A DNA stretch of 20,807 bases, from contig SFJB01000015.1 of assembly GCA_004555145.1 (NCBI GenBank), positions 1 through 20,807 on the forward strand, written 5' to 3'. A program made the translations under genes and the position numbers. Within the stretch, counting starts at the first letter, position 1. The number at the start of each line of letters is the position of its first letter. Positions 6,350 to 15,073 of this stretch are shown in pieces. The notes under the pieces are model-generated. The model saw only the letters and a list, made by a program, of their open reading frames with translations. It had not been told where the DNA came from and searched no databases. Source of the DNA: Bacteroidales bacterium (GTDB lineage Bacteria; Bacteroidota; Bacteroidia; Bacteroidales; UBA932).

Positions 6350-8341
6350 TTATCTACTACCAGTTTTACTGAAAATGTATACTGCAAATGTTTTAGGTGC
6401 AATGGTAAGTTCGAAACTTTGCCCTTCAGCTGATACTTCCTTCTTCTGAGGGACAATCTTTTCTGCTTCGTCGAGTGTGTTCTCAGCATCAGGGTCGTCA
6501 CTGTGGTATGTAACGACGGCAAGCTGCCTGACGGTCTGTTTCTTCTTCAGGCCGTCGAAAACAAGATTAATGTCCTGAGGAACGTCAGAAACGTTGGCCA
6601 CCTTGACATATATGCTGTTGCTGTCGGCATCGAGCACGGAGCTGGCAAACAGGCCGTTCTGGTCTTCCGCGCCGCTAACCGCACGTCCGTCCATAGTCAG
6701 GCTGAGCACGTTGGTCCCCTTGTAGGTGGTGTACAGCTGCTGGACATAATAGCTGCAGGAACGCATGCTGCGGAGGTTGTCGAACCATATCAGATCCGGC
6801 CTCCACTGCCATCCTTCGACGTGGGCGAAGAGAGGAGCATAAGTTGCCATATATACGACGTCGGCGTTCCTTTCAAGTCCGGTCATAAAGGCAGCCTCAA
6901 GCAGGGATGCCTCGAAATGGTTCCATTTCTTGCCTTTTCCGTGGCAGGCATACTCCCCGGCGAACACCTTGGGACCCTTGCGATCATAATTGTCATATCT
7001 GGCGCCCTGGGAAAGGAACCATTTTTCAGGACGGTAGAAATGCTCGTCCACGAGGTCTGCTCCAAGTTTCTTCATCTCCGGCCAGAGGAAGTCAAATTGC
7101 TTTCCTTCAGAATTAGGTCCTGAGGAACCTACTATCTTGATTTCAGGGTAAGCCTTGCGTATTGCGGCGACGAAAGGCTCGAGGTGATCGACATAGGTCT
7201 GGTCCCACTGCTCATTTCCTATGGCTATATACTTGAGATCGAATGGATCGGGATGGCCCATAGAGGCACGTACGGAGCCCCATTTGCTATCGGCGGGGCC
7301 ATTTGCAAATTCTATCAGGTCAAGCGCATCCTGAATATATTCATCAAGCTGATCGACAGGACAGTGCGCATCCTCCGTGTCATTCTGGAACTGGCAGGCA
7401 AGTCCGCAGCTGAGTACAGGAAGCGGTTCTGCACCTATATCCTCTGAGAGGAGGAAATACTCATAAAAACCGAGGCCGTATGACTGGTAGTAGTCAGGAT
7501 AGAAACGGTAGTCGAAGCAGTACTGCCACCTGTTCAGATTGAGAGGGCGGTTCTCCACAGGTCCGACGGTATTCTTCCACTGGTAGCGGGTTTCAAGGTC
7601 CGTACCTTCCACGATACATCCTCCCGGGAAACGGAACAAGCCCGGGTGCAGGTCATACAGGGCCTGGGCAAGATCCTTGCGCAAACCGTTCTTCCTGCCC
7701 TTCCAGGTATCCACCGGGAAAAGGGACACGTGCTCCAGATCCACAGCGTTGTTTCCGCGAAGGAAAATGCGCAGCGCCGCCTTGGGGTCGGTCACAGCAG
7801 AAGTCAGCTCAAGTTCGTACTTCTTCCATTCGGCAGAGCTAATCTTCAATTCTGAGGAAACGCTGGCCTGCCTGTCGTTCATCGAAGACCTGTCGAAGAA
7901 CTCTACGCGTATGGAAGCATCTTTTCCCTCTTCCACGCAGCGGGCCCAGACACTGAAACGGTACTTCTCCCCGGCCTTCAATCCGATTCCGAAGAAACCT
8001 TCATTCTCCAGAGCCGTATGCTTATGCGGATGCCCGGCACTGCTCAGCCGCACATAATACGGGTTGCGCTCGAAAGGTCCGTCATTGCGAAGCTCAACAT
8101 TTCCGGCCACGCTCCAACCCTGTAAGTGATTTGAAGGAAACTCGAAGGAACGGTTCTTGACAAGTTCCGCATAGAGTCCACCATCCGCAGCGAAGTTGAT
8201 GTCTTCGAAGAAAATACCGTACATGGTCGGCTGAATAGGAGCTCCTGTCTTATTGGTTCTCACGTGGAAAGTGTTGACCTGCGCAGACATCGAAATCGCC
8301 GATGCGGCAGCCATTGCAGATAATAAAATAGTTCTATACAT
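6350..8341 (-). CDS. Secreted GH51 alpha-L-arabinofuranosidase, 663 aa
   Basis: Releases alpha-L-arabinofuranose side chains from arabinoxylan or arabinan. A signal peptide (MYRTILLSAMAAASAISMSA, then Q) begins at ATG 8341. An in-frame TTG at 8362 is rejected because the promoter -7 box at 8366 puts the transcript start near 8360. The mature protein opens with the GH51 N-terminal signature MYGIFFEDINFAADGG. A CBM4/9-like beta-sandwich insert follows (about 70-210). The barrel has FRFPGGCIVEG, the acid/base E377 in IAIGNEQWD and the nucleophile E463 in FAGEY. A C-terminal beta-sandwich (about 530-663) is typical. It is the first gene of an operon with the GH3 enzyme, a pairing that fits stepwise removal of arabinose and then xylose. 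No susCD pair or regulator lies in the window. Confidence 0.93.
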   Translation of the reverse strand: MYRTILLSAMAAASAISMSAQVNTFHVRTNKTGAPIQPTMYGIFFEDINFAADGGLYAELVKNRSFEFPSNHLQGWSVAGNVELRNDGPFERNPYYVRLSSAGHPHKHTALENEGFFGIGLKAGEKYRFSVWARCVEEGKDASIRVEFFDRSSMNDRQASVSSELKISSAEWKKYELELTSAVTDPKAALRIFLRGNNAVDLEHVSLFPVDTWKGRKNGLRKDLAQALYDLHPGLFRFPGGCIVEGTDLETRYQWKNTVGPVENRPLNLNRWQYCFDYRFYPDYYQSYGLGFYEYFLLSEDIGAEPLPVLSCGLACQFQNDTEDAHCPVDQLDEYIQDALDLIEFANGPADSKWGSVRASMGHPDPFDLKYIAIGNEQWDQTYVDHLEPFVAAIRKAYPEIKIVGSSGPNSEGKQFDFLWPEMKKLGADLVDEHFYRPEKWFLSQGARYDNYDRKGPKVFAGEYACHGKGKKWNHFEASLLEAAFMTGLERNADVVYMATYAPLFAHVEGWQWRPDLIWFDNLRSMRSCSYYVQQLYTTYKGTNVLSLTMDGRAVSGAEDQNGLFASSVLDADSNSIYVKVANVSDVPQDINLVFDGLKKKQTVRQLAVVTYHSDDPDAENTLDEAEKIVPQKKEVSAEGQSFELTIAPKTFAVYIFSKTGSR

Positions 8342-8365
8342 AAGATATGGTATGTGGTTCAATTA

Positions 8366-8373
8366 CAAATATA
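8366..8373 (-). promoter_or_regulatory. -7 box of the GH51-GH3-propeller operon promoter
   Basis: TATATTTG on the minus strand matches TAnnTTTG exactly. The only upstream TTGT candidate is about 22 nt away, so the -33 part is weak and may depend on an activator. The implied 5' leader before ATG 8341 is about 20 nt. With the terminator at 8403-8448 this accounts for the 146-nt gap between the GH51 and phosphofructokinase genes. Confidence 0.5.
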
Positions 8374-8402
8374 GCAATTATTTGTCTATATAGCGACAAT
8401 GC

Positions 8403-8448
8403 AAAAACAAACAGGCCGGTTCCCAGTCTGAACTGGTTCCCGGCCTGT
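8403..8448 (-). terminator. Rho-independent terminator of the phosphofructokinase gene
   Basis: ACAGGCCGG (8411-8419) and CCGGCCTGT (8440-8448) are perfect inverted repeats. A second inner stem, CCAGT/ACTGG, sits around a CTGA loop. On the minus strand the hairpin is followed by TTTGTTTTTG, so it ends transcripts that leave the phosphofructokinase gene. The plus side has no T-run, so it acts in one direction. Confidence 0.85.
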
Positions 8449-8487
8449 ATTGCGCATAGTCATTTCACAGGGAAATGACAAAGCCAA

Positions 8488-9723
8488 TTACCATTCAAGA
8501 ATCTTCTTGAAGTCGTATGCCTCAGGGTTCGCGATTCCGAGTGCCTTGACTGCCTCGTAATCCTCCGGAGTTACGTAATGTGCGATATACTCGTAGTAAT
8601 TCTGGGCGGTACCGCAGTTGATGTCAACTACGCGAGGAGGAATCTTTCCGGTCTCAGGGTCCTGAAGATCGGCAAGATAAAGAGGAGAGACATTGCCGTA
8701 GGAGTCAACGTATACCATACAGCCTGTCTTGCCTTCGCGGAAGAGCTGGTAAACACCCATTGCGAGTTCGGTGCAGTAGGTCAGGTCGTATGCAATAGGA
8801 TCCTGGCAGCGTACGTCATATCCGATTTCGAGCGGACGGCTCTTGACCTTCAGACCGAGAGCCTTGAACTCCTTGTCGAGAAGGTCGTTGAAAAGCACTG
8901 CCTTGGATAGTTTGCCGAGTTCAGGGTGACCGTGGTCATCGTAGGTGAAATGTACTCCGGCATCCTCGAGCTCCTTGATGTCGAGGTTGTGGAAAAGTCC
9001 TTCCGCAGTGATGATGCTGCCATAGTCTACACCCATGATCTTCCTCTTGATGATGGCGGAGAGGGAGAGCTTGATGATCTTGTCAAGGCTGATTCTGGTC
9101 TTGTTGAACATCTCAGGGATGATGGTCATAGGGCAGTGGGTAGCCTCACCGATACCGAGCGCAAGGCTTCCGCAGGTACGGCCCATGGCGCAGAGAACGA
9201 ACCAGTTGCCTGAGGTGCGGGCATCCTCATAAGCGGTCCTGGCGATGTGAGCGCCCTCGTTCTTGGCGGAATTGTAGCCGAAGGTAGGAGCGTTGGCAGG
9301 AAGAGGAAGGTCGTTGTCGATAGTCTTAGGGCAGTGGATGTTTGCGATAGGATAACCCTTGGCGGTAAGGAACTTTGAAATTCTGTTTGCCGTGGAAGCG
9401 GTGTCATCTCCTCCGATGGTGACAAGCAGCTTGATGTTGTTGTCCTTGAAGAGGTCAAGGTTGAAGTTCTCCTCGAAGTCCTTGTCAGTCGGCTTGAAAC
9501 GGCTCATCTGCAGATAAGAACCTCCCCTGTTGAAATAACGGTCAGCAGTCTGGAAGTTGAGATCCTCGGTACGGGCGTTCTTGCTGAAAAGACCGGAATA
9601 TCCGCCGTGAAGTCCTATAACTCTGAAACCTTTTGAGAGGAAAGTTTTAGCAACACTCATAGAAACGGAGTTCATACCAGGTGCGGGACCACCGCCGCAC
9701 AGAATAATAACAGAATCTTTCAT
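8488..9723 (-). CDS. pfp: 6-phosphofructokinase, pyrophosphate-dependent type, 411 aa
   Basis: Interconverts fructose 6-phosphate and fructose 1,6-bisphosphate in glycolysis. The phosphoryl donor is predicted from two family markers. GGDD at 104-107 (ATP enzymes have GGDG) and K in PKTIDND at 132-138 (ATP enzymes usually have G) are the signature of PPi-dependent enzymes, so the reaction should be reversible. The catalytic Asp lies in TIDND. MGRT (180-183) and the N-terminal GGGPAPGMN phosphate loop are intact. Length and start are normal. The gene stands alone between its own promoter and a strong terminator, divergent from ligA. PPi use is common in anaerobic Bacteroidales. Confidence 0.93.
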   Translation of the reverse strand: MKDSVIILCGGGPAPGMNSVSMSVAKTFLSKGFRVIGLHGGYSGLFSKNARTEDLNFQTADRYFNRGGSYLQMSRFKPTDKDFEENFNLDLFKDNNIKLLVTIGGDDTASTANRISKFLTAKGYPIANIHCPKTIDNDLPLPANAPTFGYNSAKNEGAHIARTAYEDARTSGNWFVLCAMGRTCGSLALGIGEATHCPMTIIPEMFNKTRISLDKIIKLSLSAIIKRKIMGVDYGSIITAEGLFHNLDIKELEDAGVHFTYDDHGHPELGKLSKAVLFNDLLDKEFKALGLKVKSRPLEIGYDVRCQDPIAYDLTYCTELAMGVYQLFREGKTGCMVYVDSYGNVSPLYLADLQDPETGKIPPRVVDINCGTAQNYYEYIAHYVTPEDYEAVKALGIANPEAYDFKKILEW

Positions 9724-9768
9724 TTTTTATTCGATAATTTTGAAGAATTTTCGATTAATTAAATCCCG

Positions 9769-9800
9769 CAAATTTACTCATTATCCGCATAAATCACAAA
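9769..9800 (-). promoter_or_regulatory. Promoter of the phosphofructokinase gene
   Basis: The minus strand has a -7 box TAAATTTG (9776-9769) and a -33 TTTG (9800-9797), separated by 20 nt. The leader to the ATG at 9723 is about 40 nt and A/T-rich. It lies in the 130-nt divergent region shared with ligA. Confidence 0.65.
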
Positions 9801-9812
9801 CATAAATTTTTA

Positions 9813-9843
9813 TTTCATAAATCTCCCATTTTCATTAAATTTG
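9813..9843 (+). promoter_or_regulatory. Promoter of the ligA operon, nearly leaderless
   Basis: The plus strand has TAAATTTG at 9836-9843, an exact TAnnTTTG, with TTTC at 9813-9816 as a weak -33, 19 nt upstream. The ATG of ligA is at 9854, only 10 nt after the -7 box. The predicted 5' leader is therefore only about 4-7 nt. Confidence 0.6.
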
Positions 9844-9853
9844 TAATTTATAT

Positions 9854-11917
9854 ATGGAAAAGAACGAAGCCCAAAATAGAATCAGCGTCCTGAGGGATCT
9901 GCTTGCAGAATACAACCGGCGTTACTACGTGGAAAACGACCCGCTTGTCTCGGATTTCGAGTTCGATTCCCTGATGCGGGAACTGGAAGATCTGGAGAAG
10001 CAGTACCCCGAATTTGACAGCCCCGACTCCCCAACCCACCGCGTAGGGTCCGATCTGGAGGAGAACGGCAAGCTGCGCCAGGGTTTCGTGCAGCGCCCAC
10101 ACCGTTACCCTATGCTGTCTCTGGGCAACACTTATTCCATTGCGGAGATTGAAGATTTCACAGCCCGCGCGGACAGGACACTTGGAGGCGAAAAATTCTC
10201 CTACAGCTGCGAGCTCAAGTTCGACGGCACTGCAATCTGTCTCACCTACAGGGACGGAATGCTCGTTCAGGCCCTCACCCGTGGAGACGGAGTCAAGGGC
10301 GACGACGTCACGCGCAATGCCCGTATGATATCCAACCTCCCCACCAGGCTCAAGGGCGACTTTCCCCCGGAATTCGAGATCCGCGGCGAAGTGCTGATGC
10401 CGTACGAGGCCTTTGACAAACTGAACCGCGAGCGTGCGGAGCAGGAAGAGGAGCCTTTCGCCAATCCGCGCAACGCCGCTTCCGGCTCGCTGAAGCTTGC
10501 CGATCCCGAAGAAGTGAGGCTCCGGGGTCTGTGGTGCACACTCTACCACATCCCGGCAGAATCACTGGACATGTTCAGCTCGCACAGCGAAGCTCTCGAC
10601 GCAGCCGCTTCCTGGGGACTTCCAATCTCTGAAGACAGGCGCATCTGTCACAATATCAGCGAAATCAAGGCATACATAGACCATTGGGAAGTGCAGCGCA
10701 AGTTCCTGCCGTACGCCACAGACGGAATCGTTATCAAGATCAACGAATTCTCCAGCCAGCGTTCACTCGGATACACTGCCAAATCCCCCCGTTGGGCAGT
10801 GGCATTCAAATTCAAGGCGGAGCAGGCATGCACTCCGGTGCTGAGCATAGACTACCAGGTGGGCAGGACGGGAGCTGTGACCCCTGTCGCGAACCTCGCC
10901 CCAGTGCAGCTAAGCGGCACAGTCGTCAAGCGCGCAACCCTCAACAACGCCGGCCTGATGAAGGAGATGGACATACGCATCGGGGATTGGGTATATGTTG
11001 AAAAGGGTGGCGAAATCATCCCGAAAATCACCGGAGTAGAACTGGAAAAACGCCCAGTGGACAGCACCGAGCCGCAATTCCCTGGCACTTGTCCGGTATG
11101 CGGTACGCCGCTTGTCAAGTCCGGAGACGAAGCTAAGTGGTTCTGCCCCAACAGCGACGGCTGCCCGCCTCAGATCAAGGGACGTATGCTGCACTTCATC
11201 TCACGCAAGGCTATGGACATACTGGCCGGAGAGATGACGGTGGAGCAGTTCTACGACAGTGGCATAGCCCGCAAGCCTTCGGAGCTATACCACATCAGCC
11301 GCTATTCCCTTATGGGTCTGGAAGGCTGGCAGGACAGATCCGTCACGAATTTTCTCCAAAGTCTCGAGAATTCCAAGAAGGTACCTTTCGAGAGAGTGTT
11401 GTTCGCTCTCGGCATCAGGTACGTAGGAGAGGCCACCGCCAAGTCCCTGGCACGCCACTTCAAGAACATCGATGCCTTAATTGCCGCCGGCAAGGAGGAA
11501 CTTCTTGCAGTCAATGACGTGGGCGAAGTCATCGCCAGCAGCATATACGAGTTCATGAGGAACGAAGATCATCTCAAGGAGATTGCAAGTCTCAGGGCAT
11601 CGGGACTGCAGTTCAGCAGGACGGAAGACGGGAAGACGGAGTCCGAGGCTCTCAAGGGGCTCAGTATAGTGATTTCGGGAAATTTCTCCGTCAGCAGGGA
11701 TGCCATCAAGGAACTGATACTCGCCAACGGAGGCAAGAACGTCTCTTCCGTCAGCTCCAGAACTTCCTTCCTCCTGGCCGGCTCGAAGGCCGGTCCCGAG
11801 AAGCTCAAGAAGTGCGAGCAGCTTGGAATCAAGGTAATAGGCGAAGAGGAATTCAGGGCCATGCTCCCCCAGGAGTCCAGAAAAAAGGAAACAGTAGAAG
11901 AATTGACATTGTTTTGA
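9854..11917 (+). CDS. ligA: NAD+-dependent DNA ligase LigA, 687 aa
   Basis: Seals nicks in replication and repair, using NAD+. Domain Ia (1-65, with YYVEND and SDFEFDSLMREL) binds NMN. The adenylated lysine is K122 in CELKFDGTA. GDGVKGDDVTRN, DGIVIKIN and FKFKAEQ complete the nucleotidyltransferase motifs, and an OB fold follows at about 330-400. A four-cysteine zinc finger uses C413, C416, C431 and C437. The helix-hairpin-helix region spans about 450-600. A BRCT domain (about 605-680, ALKGLSIVISGNF) ends the protein. Length is normal. It is the first gene of the plus-strand operon. Its stop TGA overlaps the proposed TTG start of the next gene by 4 nt. Confidence 0.97.
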   Translation: MEKNEAQNRISVLRDLLAEYNRRYYVENDPLVSDFEFDSLMRELEDLEKQYPEFDSPDSPTHRVGSDLEENGKLRQGFVQRPHRYPMLSLGNTYSIAEIEDFTARADRTLGGEKFSYSCELKFDGTAICLTYRDGMLVQALTRGDGVKGDDVTRNARMISNLPTRLKGDFPPEFEIRGEVLMPYEAFDKLNRERAEQEEEPFANPRNAASGSLKLADPEEVRLRGLWCTLYHIPAESLDMFSSHSEALDAAASWGLPISEDRRICHNISEIKAYIDHWEVQRKFLPYATDGIVIKINEFSSQRSLGYTAKSPRWAVAFKFKAEQACTPVLSIDYQVGRTGAVTPVANLAPVQLSGTVVKRATLNNAGLMKEMDIRIGDWVYVEKGGEIIPKITGVELEKRPVDSTEPQFPGTCPVCGTPLVKSGDEAKWFCPNSDGCPPQIKGRMLHFISRKAMDILAGEMTVEQFYDSGIARKPSELYHISRYSLMGLEGWQDRSVTNFLQSLENSKKVPFERVLFALGIRYVGEATAKSLARHFKNIDALIAAGKEELLAVNDVGEVIASSIYEFMRNEDHLKEIASLRASGLQFSRTEDGKTESEALKGLSIVISGNFSVSRDAIKELILANGGKNVSSVSSRTSFLLAGSKAGPEKLKKCEQLGIKVIGEEEFRAMLPQESRKKETVEELTLF

Positions 11918-12879
11918 AAAGAGATAGGATAAATAGATTCAGACCCGGCAAAAAACTTACGGACCTCTTCACCGAGGAACTCTGGAAGATCGACACCGCG
12001 AAATGCTCCCGAGGCTACAGGAACCTTGTGAGCACCGTTCGCGTGGTCAGAGTGACCATAGACGAGTTCTTCAGCAACAAGATGGGCTTCCAGTGCGTGG
12101 CTCTGAGCTATTTTACCCTCCTTGCACTGGTGCCTCTGCTCGGACTCATCTTTGCCGTATGCATAGGTTTGGGTATGCCTGACAATATCAGCGCCCTGAT
12201 ATTCAAGATGTTCCCTGCAAACGTCGGTTTCGCCGAACTGATTATCCAGAAGGCATCCGAATTCCTGGACAACATCAAGGGTGGAGGCACGGGCATGGTA
12301 TCCGCCTTCCTCTTCCTCTGGGCTGTAATCTGGCTTATGTTCCAGGTGGAGCGGGTCTTCAACAACGTATGGGGTATCAGCCGCATACCGAGGAAAATAT
12401 ACAAGCGCTTCGGCTACTATCTCATCATCCTGCTTCTGATTCCTTTCATCGTGATCATCTTCGGTACAGGAATTGCCTTCTACACCAACCTGCCTAATCT
12501 CTTCGGTCTGGATGTGTCCGACCTGAGGCTGATTACGGTTATACTGGGTTACCTTGTATTCTACGTCATCACCGCCTTCACCATATCCGCAATGTACACC
12601 TTCATCCCTGCGACGAGGGTGCGCTACCGCCACGCGCTGAAGGCCTCCCTGATTGCCGCCATTCCTTTCGTGGCATTCCAGTACTTGTACCTCGAGGCCC
12701 AGCTCTGGGTCGGCAGGCTCAACAATGTCTACGGGGTCATCGCCGCGCTGCCTTTCTTCCTGATATGGATGAACATAAGTTGGCAGATAATTATATATGG
12801 AGCCTCGCTTACCTACGGCTTCCAGTATGTTGACGAAAACGTAAAGTCCCACGAATGGGAAAGTGACAGTACTATATGA
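11914..12879 (+). CDS. yihY: YihY/BrkB family inner membrane protein, 321 aa
   Basis: A polytopic membrane protein of the YihY (UPF0761) family; its function is not established, and it was once mislabelled RNase BN. About six membrane segments are visible: 64-86, 126-148, 166-192, 205-230, 240-262 and 272-302. The family motif GVIAALPFFLIWMNISWQ is at 274-291. An N-terminal cytosolic arm of about 60 residues precedes them. No ATG exists before residue 57. I chose TTG at 11914, which makes a TTGA overlap with the ligA stop and gives MKRDRINRF. The in-frame GTG at 11812 would put over 100 nt inside ligA and is less likely. The 3' end overlaps the next gene by ATGA. Role in this operon is unknown. 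Confidence 0.88.
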   Translation: MKRDRINRFRPGKKLTDLFTEELWKIDTAKCSRGYRNLVSTVRVVRVTIDEFFSNKMGFQCVALSYFTLLALVPLLGLIFAVCIGLGMPDNISALIFKMFPANVGFAELIIQKASEFLDNIKGGGTGMVSAFLFLWAVIWLMFQVERVFNNVWGISRIPRKIYKRFGYYLIILLLIPFIVIIFGTGIAFYTNLPNLFGLDVSDLRLITVILGYLVFYVITAFTISAMYTFIPATRVRYRHALKASLIAAIPFVAFQYLYLEAQLWVGRLNNVYGVIAALPFFLIWMNISWQIIIYGASLTYGFQYVDENVKSHEWESDSTI

Positions 12880-15071
12880 GTTTCTCGGAGTTCACAAAAG
12901 AGGATTACAGGCTTATTGAAAAGGAGTTCAGAAATCTCCTTGAAATAGCCCGTACCAGATGCCGAAACGAGCAGGAAGTCCAGATGGTCATCAAGTCCTG
13001 CGAATTTGCAAATCAGGCCCACAAAAACGTCAGGAGGCGTTCCGGGGAGCCGTACATACTTCATCCCATCGAAGTCGCCAAGATCGTCGTCTCCGAGATC
13101 GGTCTGGGCTACAAGTCCATCTGCGCCGCCATGTTGCACGACGTGGTGGAGGACACGGGTTATACCGTAGAAGACATACGCAGCCTCTTCGGGGACAAGA
13201 TAGCCTCGCTCGTGGACGGGCTCACCAAGATCAAGACGGTTCTGGACAATGAGGACAGGAAGGGCTCGACCATGAGCAGCGAAAGCCTCCAGGCAGAGAA
13301 CTTCAAGCGCATCCTGCTCACTATGGGCGACGATGTCAGGGTGGTGCTCATCAAACTGGCAGACCGTCTCCACAACTGCCGCACCATCGAATATATGCCC
13401 GAGCACAAAAGGGACAAGATACTCTCCGAGACGATGTTCATCTTCATCCCGCTCGCGCACAGGCTGGGCCTATACAGTGTCAAGTCGGAGATGGAGAACA
13501 TCTGGCTTATGCACAAGGAGCCGGACACGTACAGGGAAATTTACGAGCGCATCAACCGCGACGCAGCCACCAGGGCAAAGGACATAGACAGTTTCATAGC
13601 CCCGATCGAGGAGGCACTGAGCAAGGCGGGCTTCAAATTCAAGATCAAGAAGAGAATCAAGACCCCATACTCGATATGGTACAAGATGCACACCAAGCAC
13701 GTACCTTTCGAGCAGATTTACGACCTTTACGCGGTGCGCATCATCTTCGATCCCGGGGACGAGCTGCCGCAGACCGAGAGAAGTCAGGCATACCTCATAT
13801 TCGCAGCGATCACCAGCCTTTACAGCGAAAACGTAAACCGCAGGCGCGATTGGATTGCACACCCTAAGAACAACGGCTACGAAGCCCTGCACTGCACCCT
13901 CATGAGCCACGCCGGCGTATGGGTGGAAGTGCAGATACGTTCTCGAAGGATGGACGACATCGCGGAAAAGGGCATTGCAGCCCACTGGGCCTACAAGAAC
14001 GACGGCTACATATCCGAGAACGACTCCGAGATGGACAAGTGGCTGGGACAGGTCCAGGACATACTCTTCAGCAAGGATGTGAGCGCACTGGAGCTCCTGG
14101 ACATCATTCACCAGGACCTCGTGAGCAGCGAGATAGTGGTGTTCACCCCACGCGGCGAACAGAAGTCCATACTCAACGGTGCCACCGCTCTGGACTTCGC
14201 ATACCTGATCCACACCCACATAGGCAACAGCGCCATCGCGGCCAAGGTGAATATGAAACTCGTGCCCCTCTCCCAGGTGCTCAAGGCCGGTGACCAGGTG
14301 GAAATCATCACAGCCGCAAGCGCCCACCCGAAAATGGAATGGCTGCAATTCGCCCAGACCCGCAGCGCCAGGGTTCATATCATCGAATACTTCCGCAGCC
14401 GCAAGGACGAGATTGCTACGCGCGGCGAACAGATTTACGATGAGCGCATACGCCTTATGGGACTCACCCCGGACAACAAGCTCACCCGCAAATTCATGGA
14501 ATACTGCCACCTCCGTGACGTGGACGAACTCTTCTTCAGGGTAGGTCTGGGCTTGCTCGGGCCTGAGCAGTTCCACTCCATCATCAACGAAGACAAACTC
14601 ACGCGCAAGAGCGGACCTGACGGGCGTTTCGTCATCGAGGGCATAGATTCCGGCAAATTCAAGTACAGGATGGCGGATTGCTGCAAGCCTATCCCGGGCG
14701 ACTCCGTCATTGGCTTCTTCATCTCTGCGGACACGATAGAAGTGCATAAGAAGACCTGCGAGGAAGCTGAGCGCCTCGCAAGCAAGTATGGCAACAGGAT
14801 GGTTGTTCCCCAATGGCTTGCCACGGAGCAGGACTACCCTATCCGCATCTCCCTGAAGGGAATAGACAGACTTGGCCTGCTCAGCGAGATATCCAGCTTC
14901 ATCTCCAAGACCCTGGGCATCAATATGCGGAAACTGAACCTCAGCACGGAAAACGGGGTCTTCGAGGGTTTCATAGAACTGCTGGTAAAGGACAAAAGCC
15001 TGCTCGACAATATGGTTGCAGGACTCAAGAGCATAGAAGGCATAGAAGACATAGTAAGAACTGACATTTAG
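12876..15071 (+). CDS. rsh: Bifunctional (p)ppGpp synthetase/hydrolase (RelA/SpoT family), 731 aa
   Basis: Makes and degrades the alarmone (p)ppGpp in the stringent response. The hydrolase (HD) domain at about 35-200 keeps its metal-site residues H63, H88, D89 (HDVVEDT) and D163 (KLADRLHN). The synthetase domain (about 245-375) has R260-I-K262 before TPYSIWYKM, D283 in IYDLYAVRII, PKNNGYEALH and E351 in VEVQIRS. The basic RxK pattern, not the acidic ExDD of monofunctional RelA, together with the intact HD site, predicts both activities. The TGS domain is at about 420-480, a Cys-Cys/zinc-finger-like segment at 601-628 (ADCCKPIPGD) and an ACT domain at 654-731. The start codon overlaps the yihY stop (ATGA), which indicates coupling. 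The next gene starts 2 nt after its stop. Confidence 0.96.
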   Translation: MSFSEFTKEDYRLIEKEFRNLLEIARTRCRNEQEVQMVIKSCEFANQAHKNVRRRSGEPYILHPIEVAKIVVSEIGLGYKSICAAMLHDVVEDTGYTVEDIRSLFGDKIASLVDGLTKIKTVLDNEDRKGSTMSSESLQAENFKRILLTMGDDVRVVLIKLADRLHNCRTIEYMPEHKRDKILSETMFIFIPLAHRLGLYSVKSEMENIWLMHKEPDTYREIYERINRDAATRAKDIDSFIAPIEEALSKAGFKFKIKKRIKTPYSIWYKMHTKHVPFEQIYDLYAVRIIFDPGDELPQTERSQAYLIFAAITSLYSENVNRRRDWIAHPKNNGYEALHCTLMSHAGVWVEVQIRSRRMDDIAEKGIAAHWAYKNDGYISENDSEMDKWLGQVQDILFSKDVSALELLDIIHQDLVSSEIVVFTPRGEQKSILNGATALDFAYLIHTHIGNSAIAAKVNMKLVPLSQVLKAGDQVEIITAASAHPKMEWLQFAQTRSARVHIIEYFRSRKDEIATRGEQIYDERIRLMGLTPDNKLTRKFMEYCHLRDVDELFFRVGLGLLGPEQFHSIINEDKLTRKSGPDGRFVIEGIDSGKFKYRMADCCKPIPGDSVIGFFISADTIEVHKKTCEEAERLASKYGNRMVVPQWLATEQDYPIRISLKGIDRLGLLSEISSFISKTLGINMRKLNLSTENGVFEGFIELLVKDKSLLDNMVAGLKSIEGIEDIVRTDI

Positions 15072-15073
15072 AT

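Noticed and set aside
8342..8362. TTG start at 8362 for the GH51 gene
   Set aside because: The transcript is predicted to start at about 8360, and the ATG at 8341 gives a clean signal peptide.
11812..11913. GTG start giving yihY 34 more residues
   Set aside because: It would lie wholly inside the ligA BRCT coding region. The added residues do not look like a YihY N-terminus, and TTG at 11914 gives a normal 4-nt overlap.
11569..12852. 427-codon antisense frame across the ligA end and yihY
   Set aside because: It covers two well-supported plus-strand genes, and its composition (rich in Glu, His and Gln) looks like reverse reading of real codons, not a protein.
13470..14813. 447-codon open frame antisense to the (p)ppGpp synthetase gene
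   Set aside because: The plus-strand gene here has intact RelA/SpoT domains. The antisense frame has no recognisable motif and is a by-product of GC-rich codon use.
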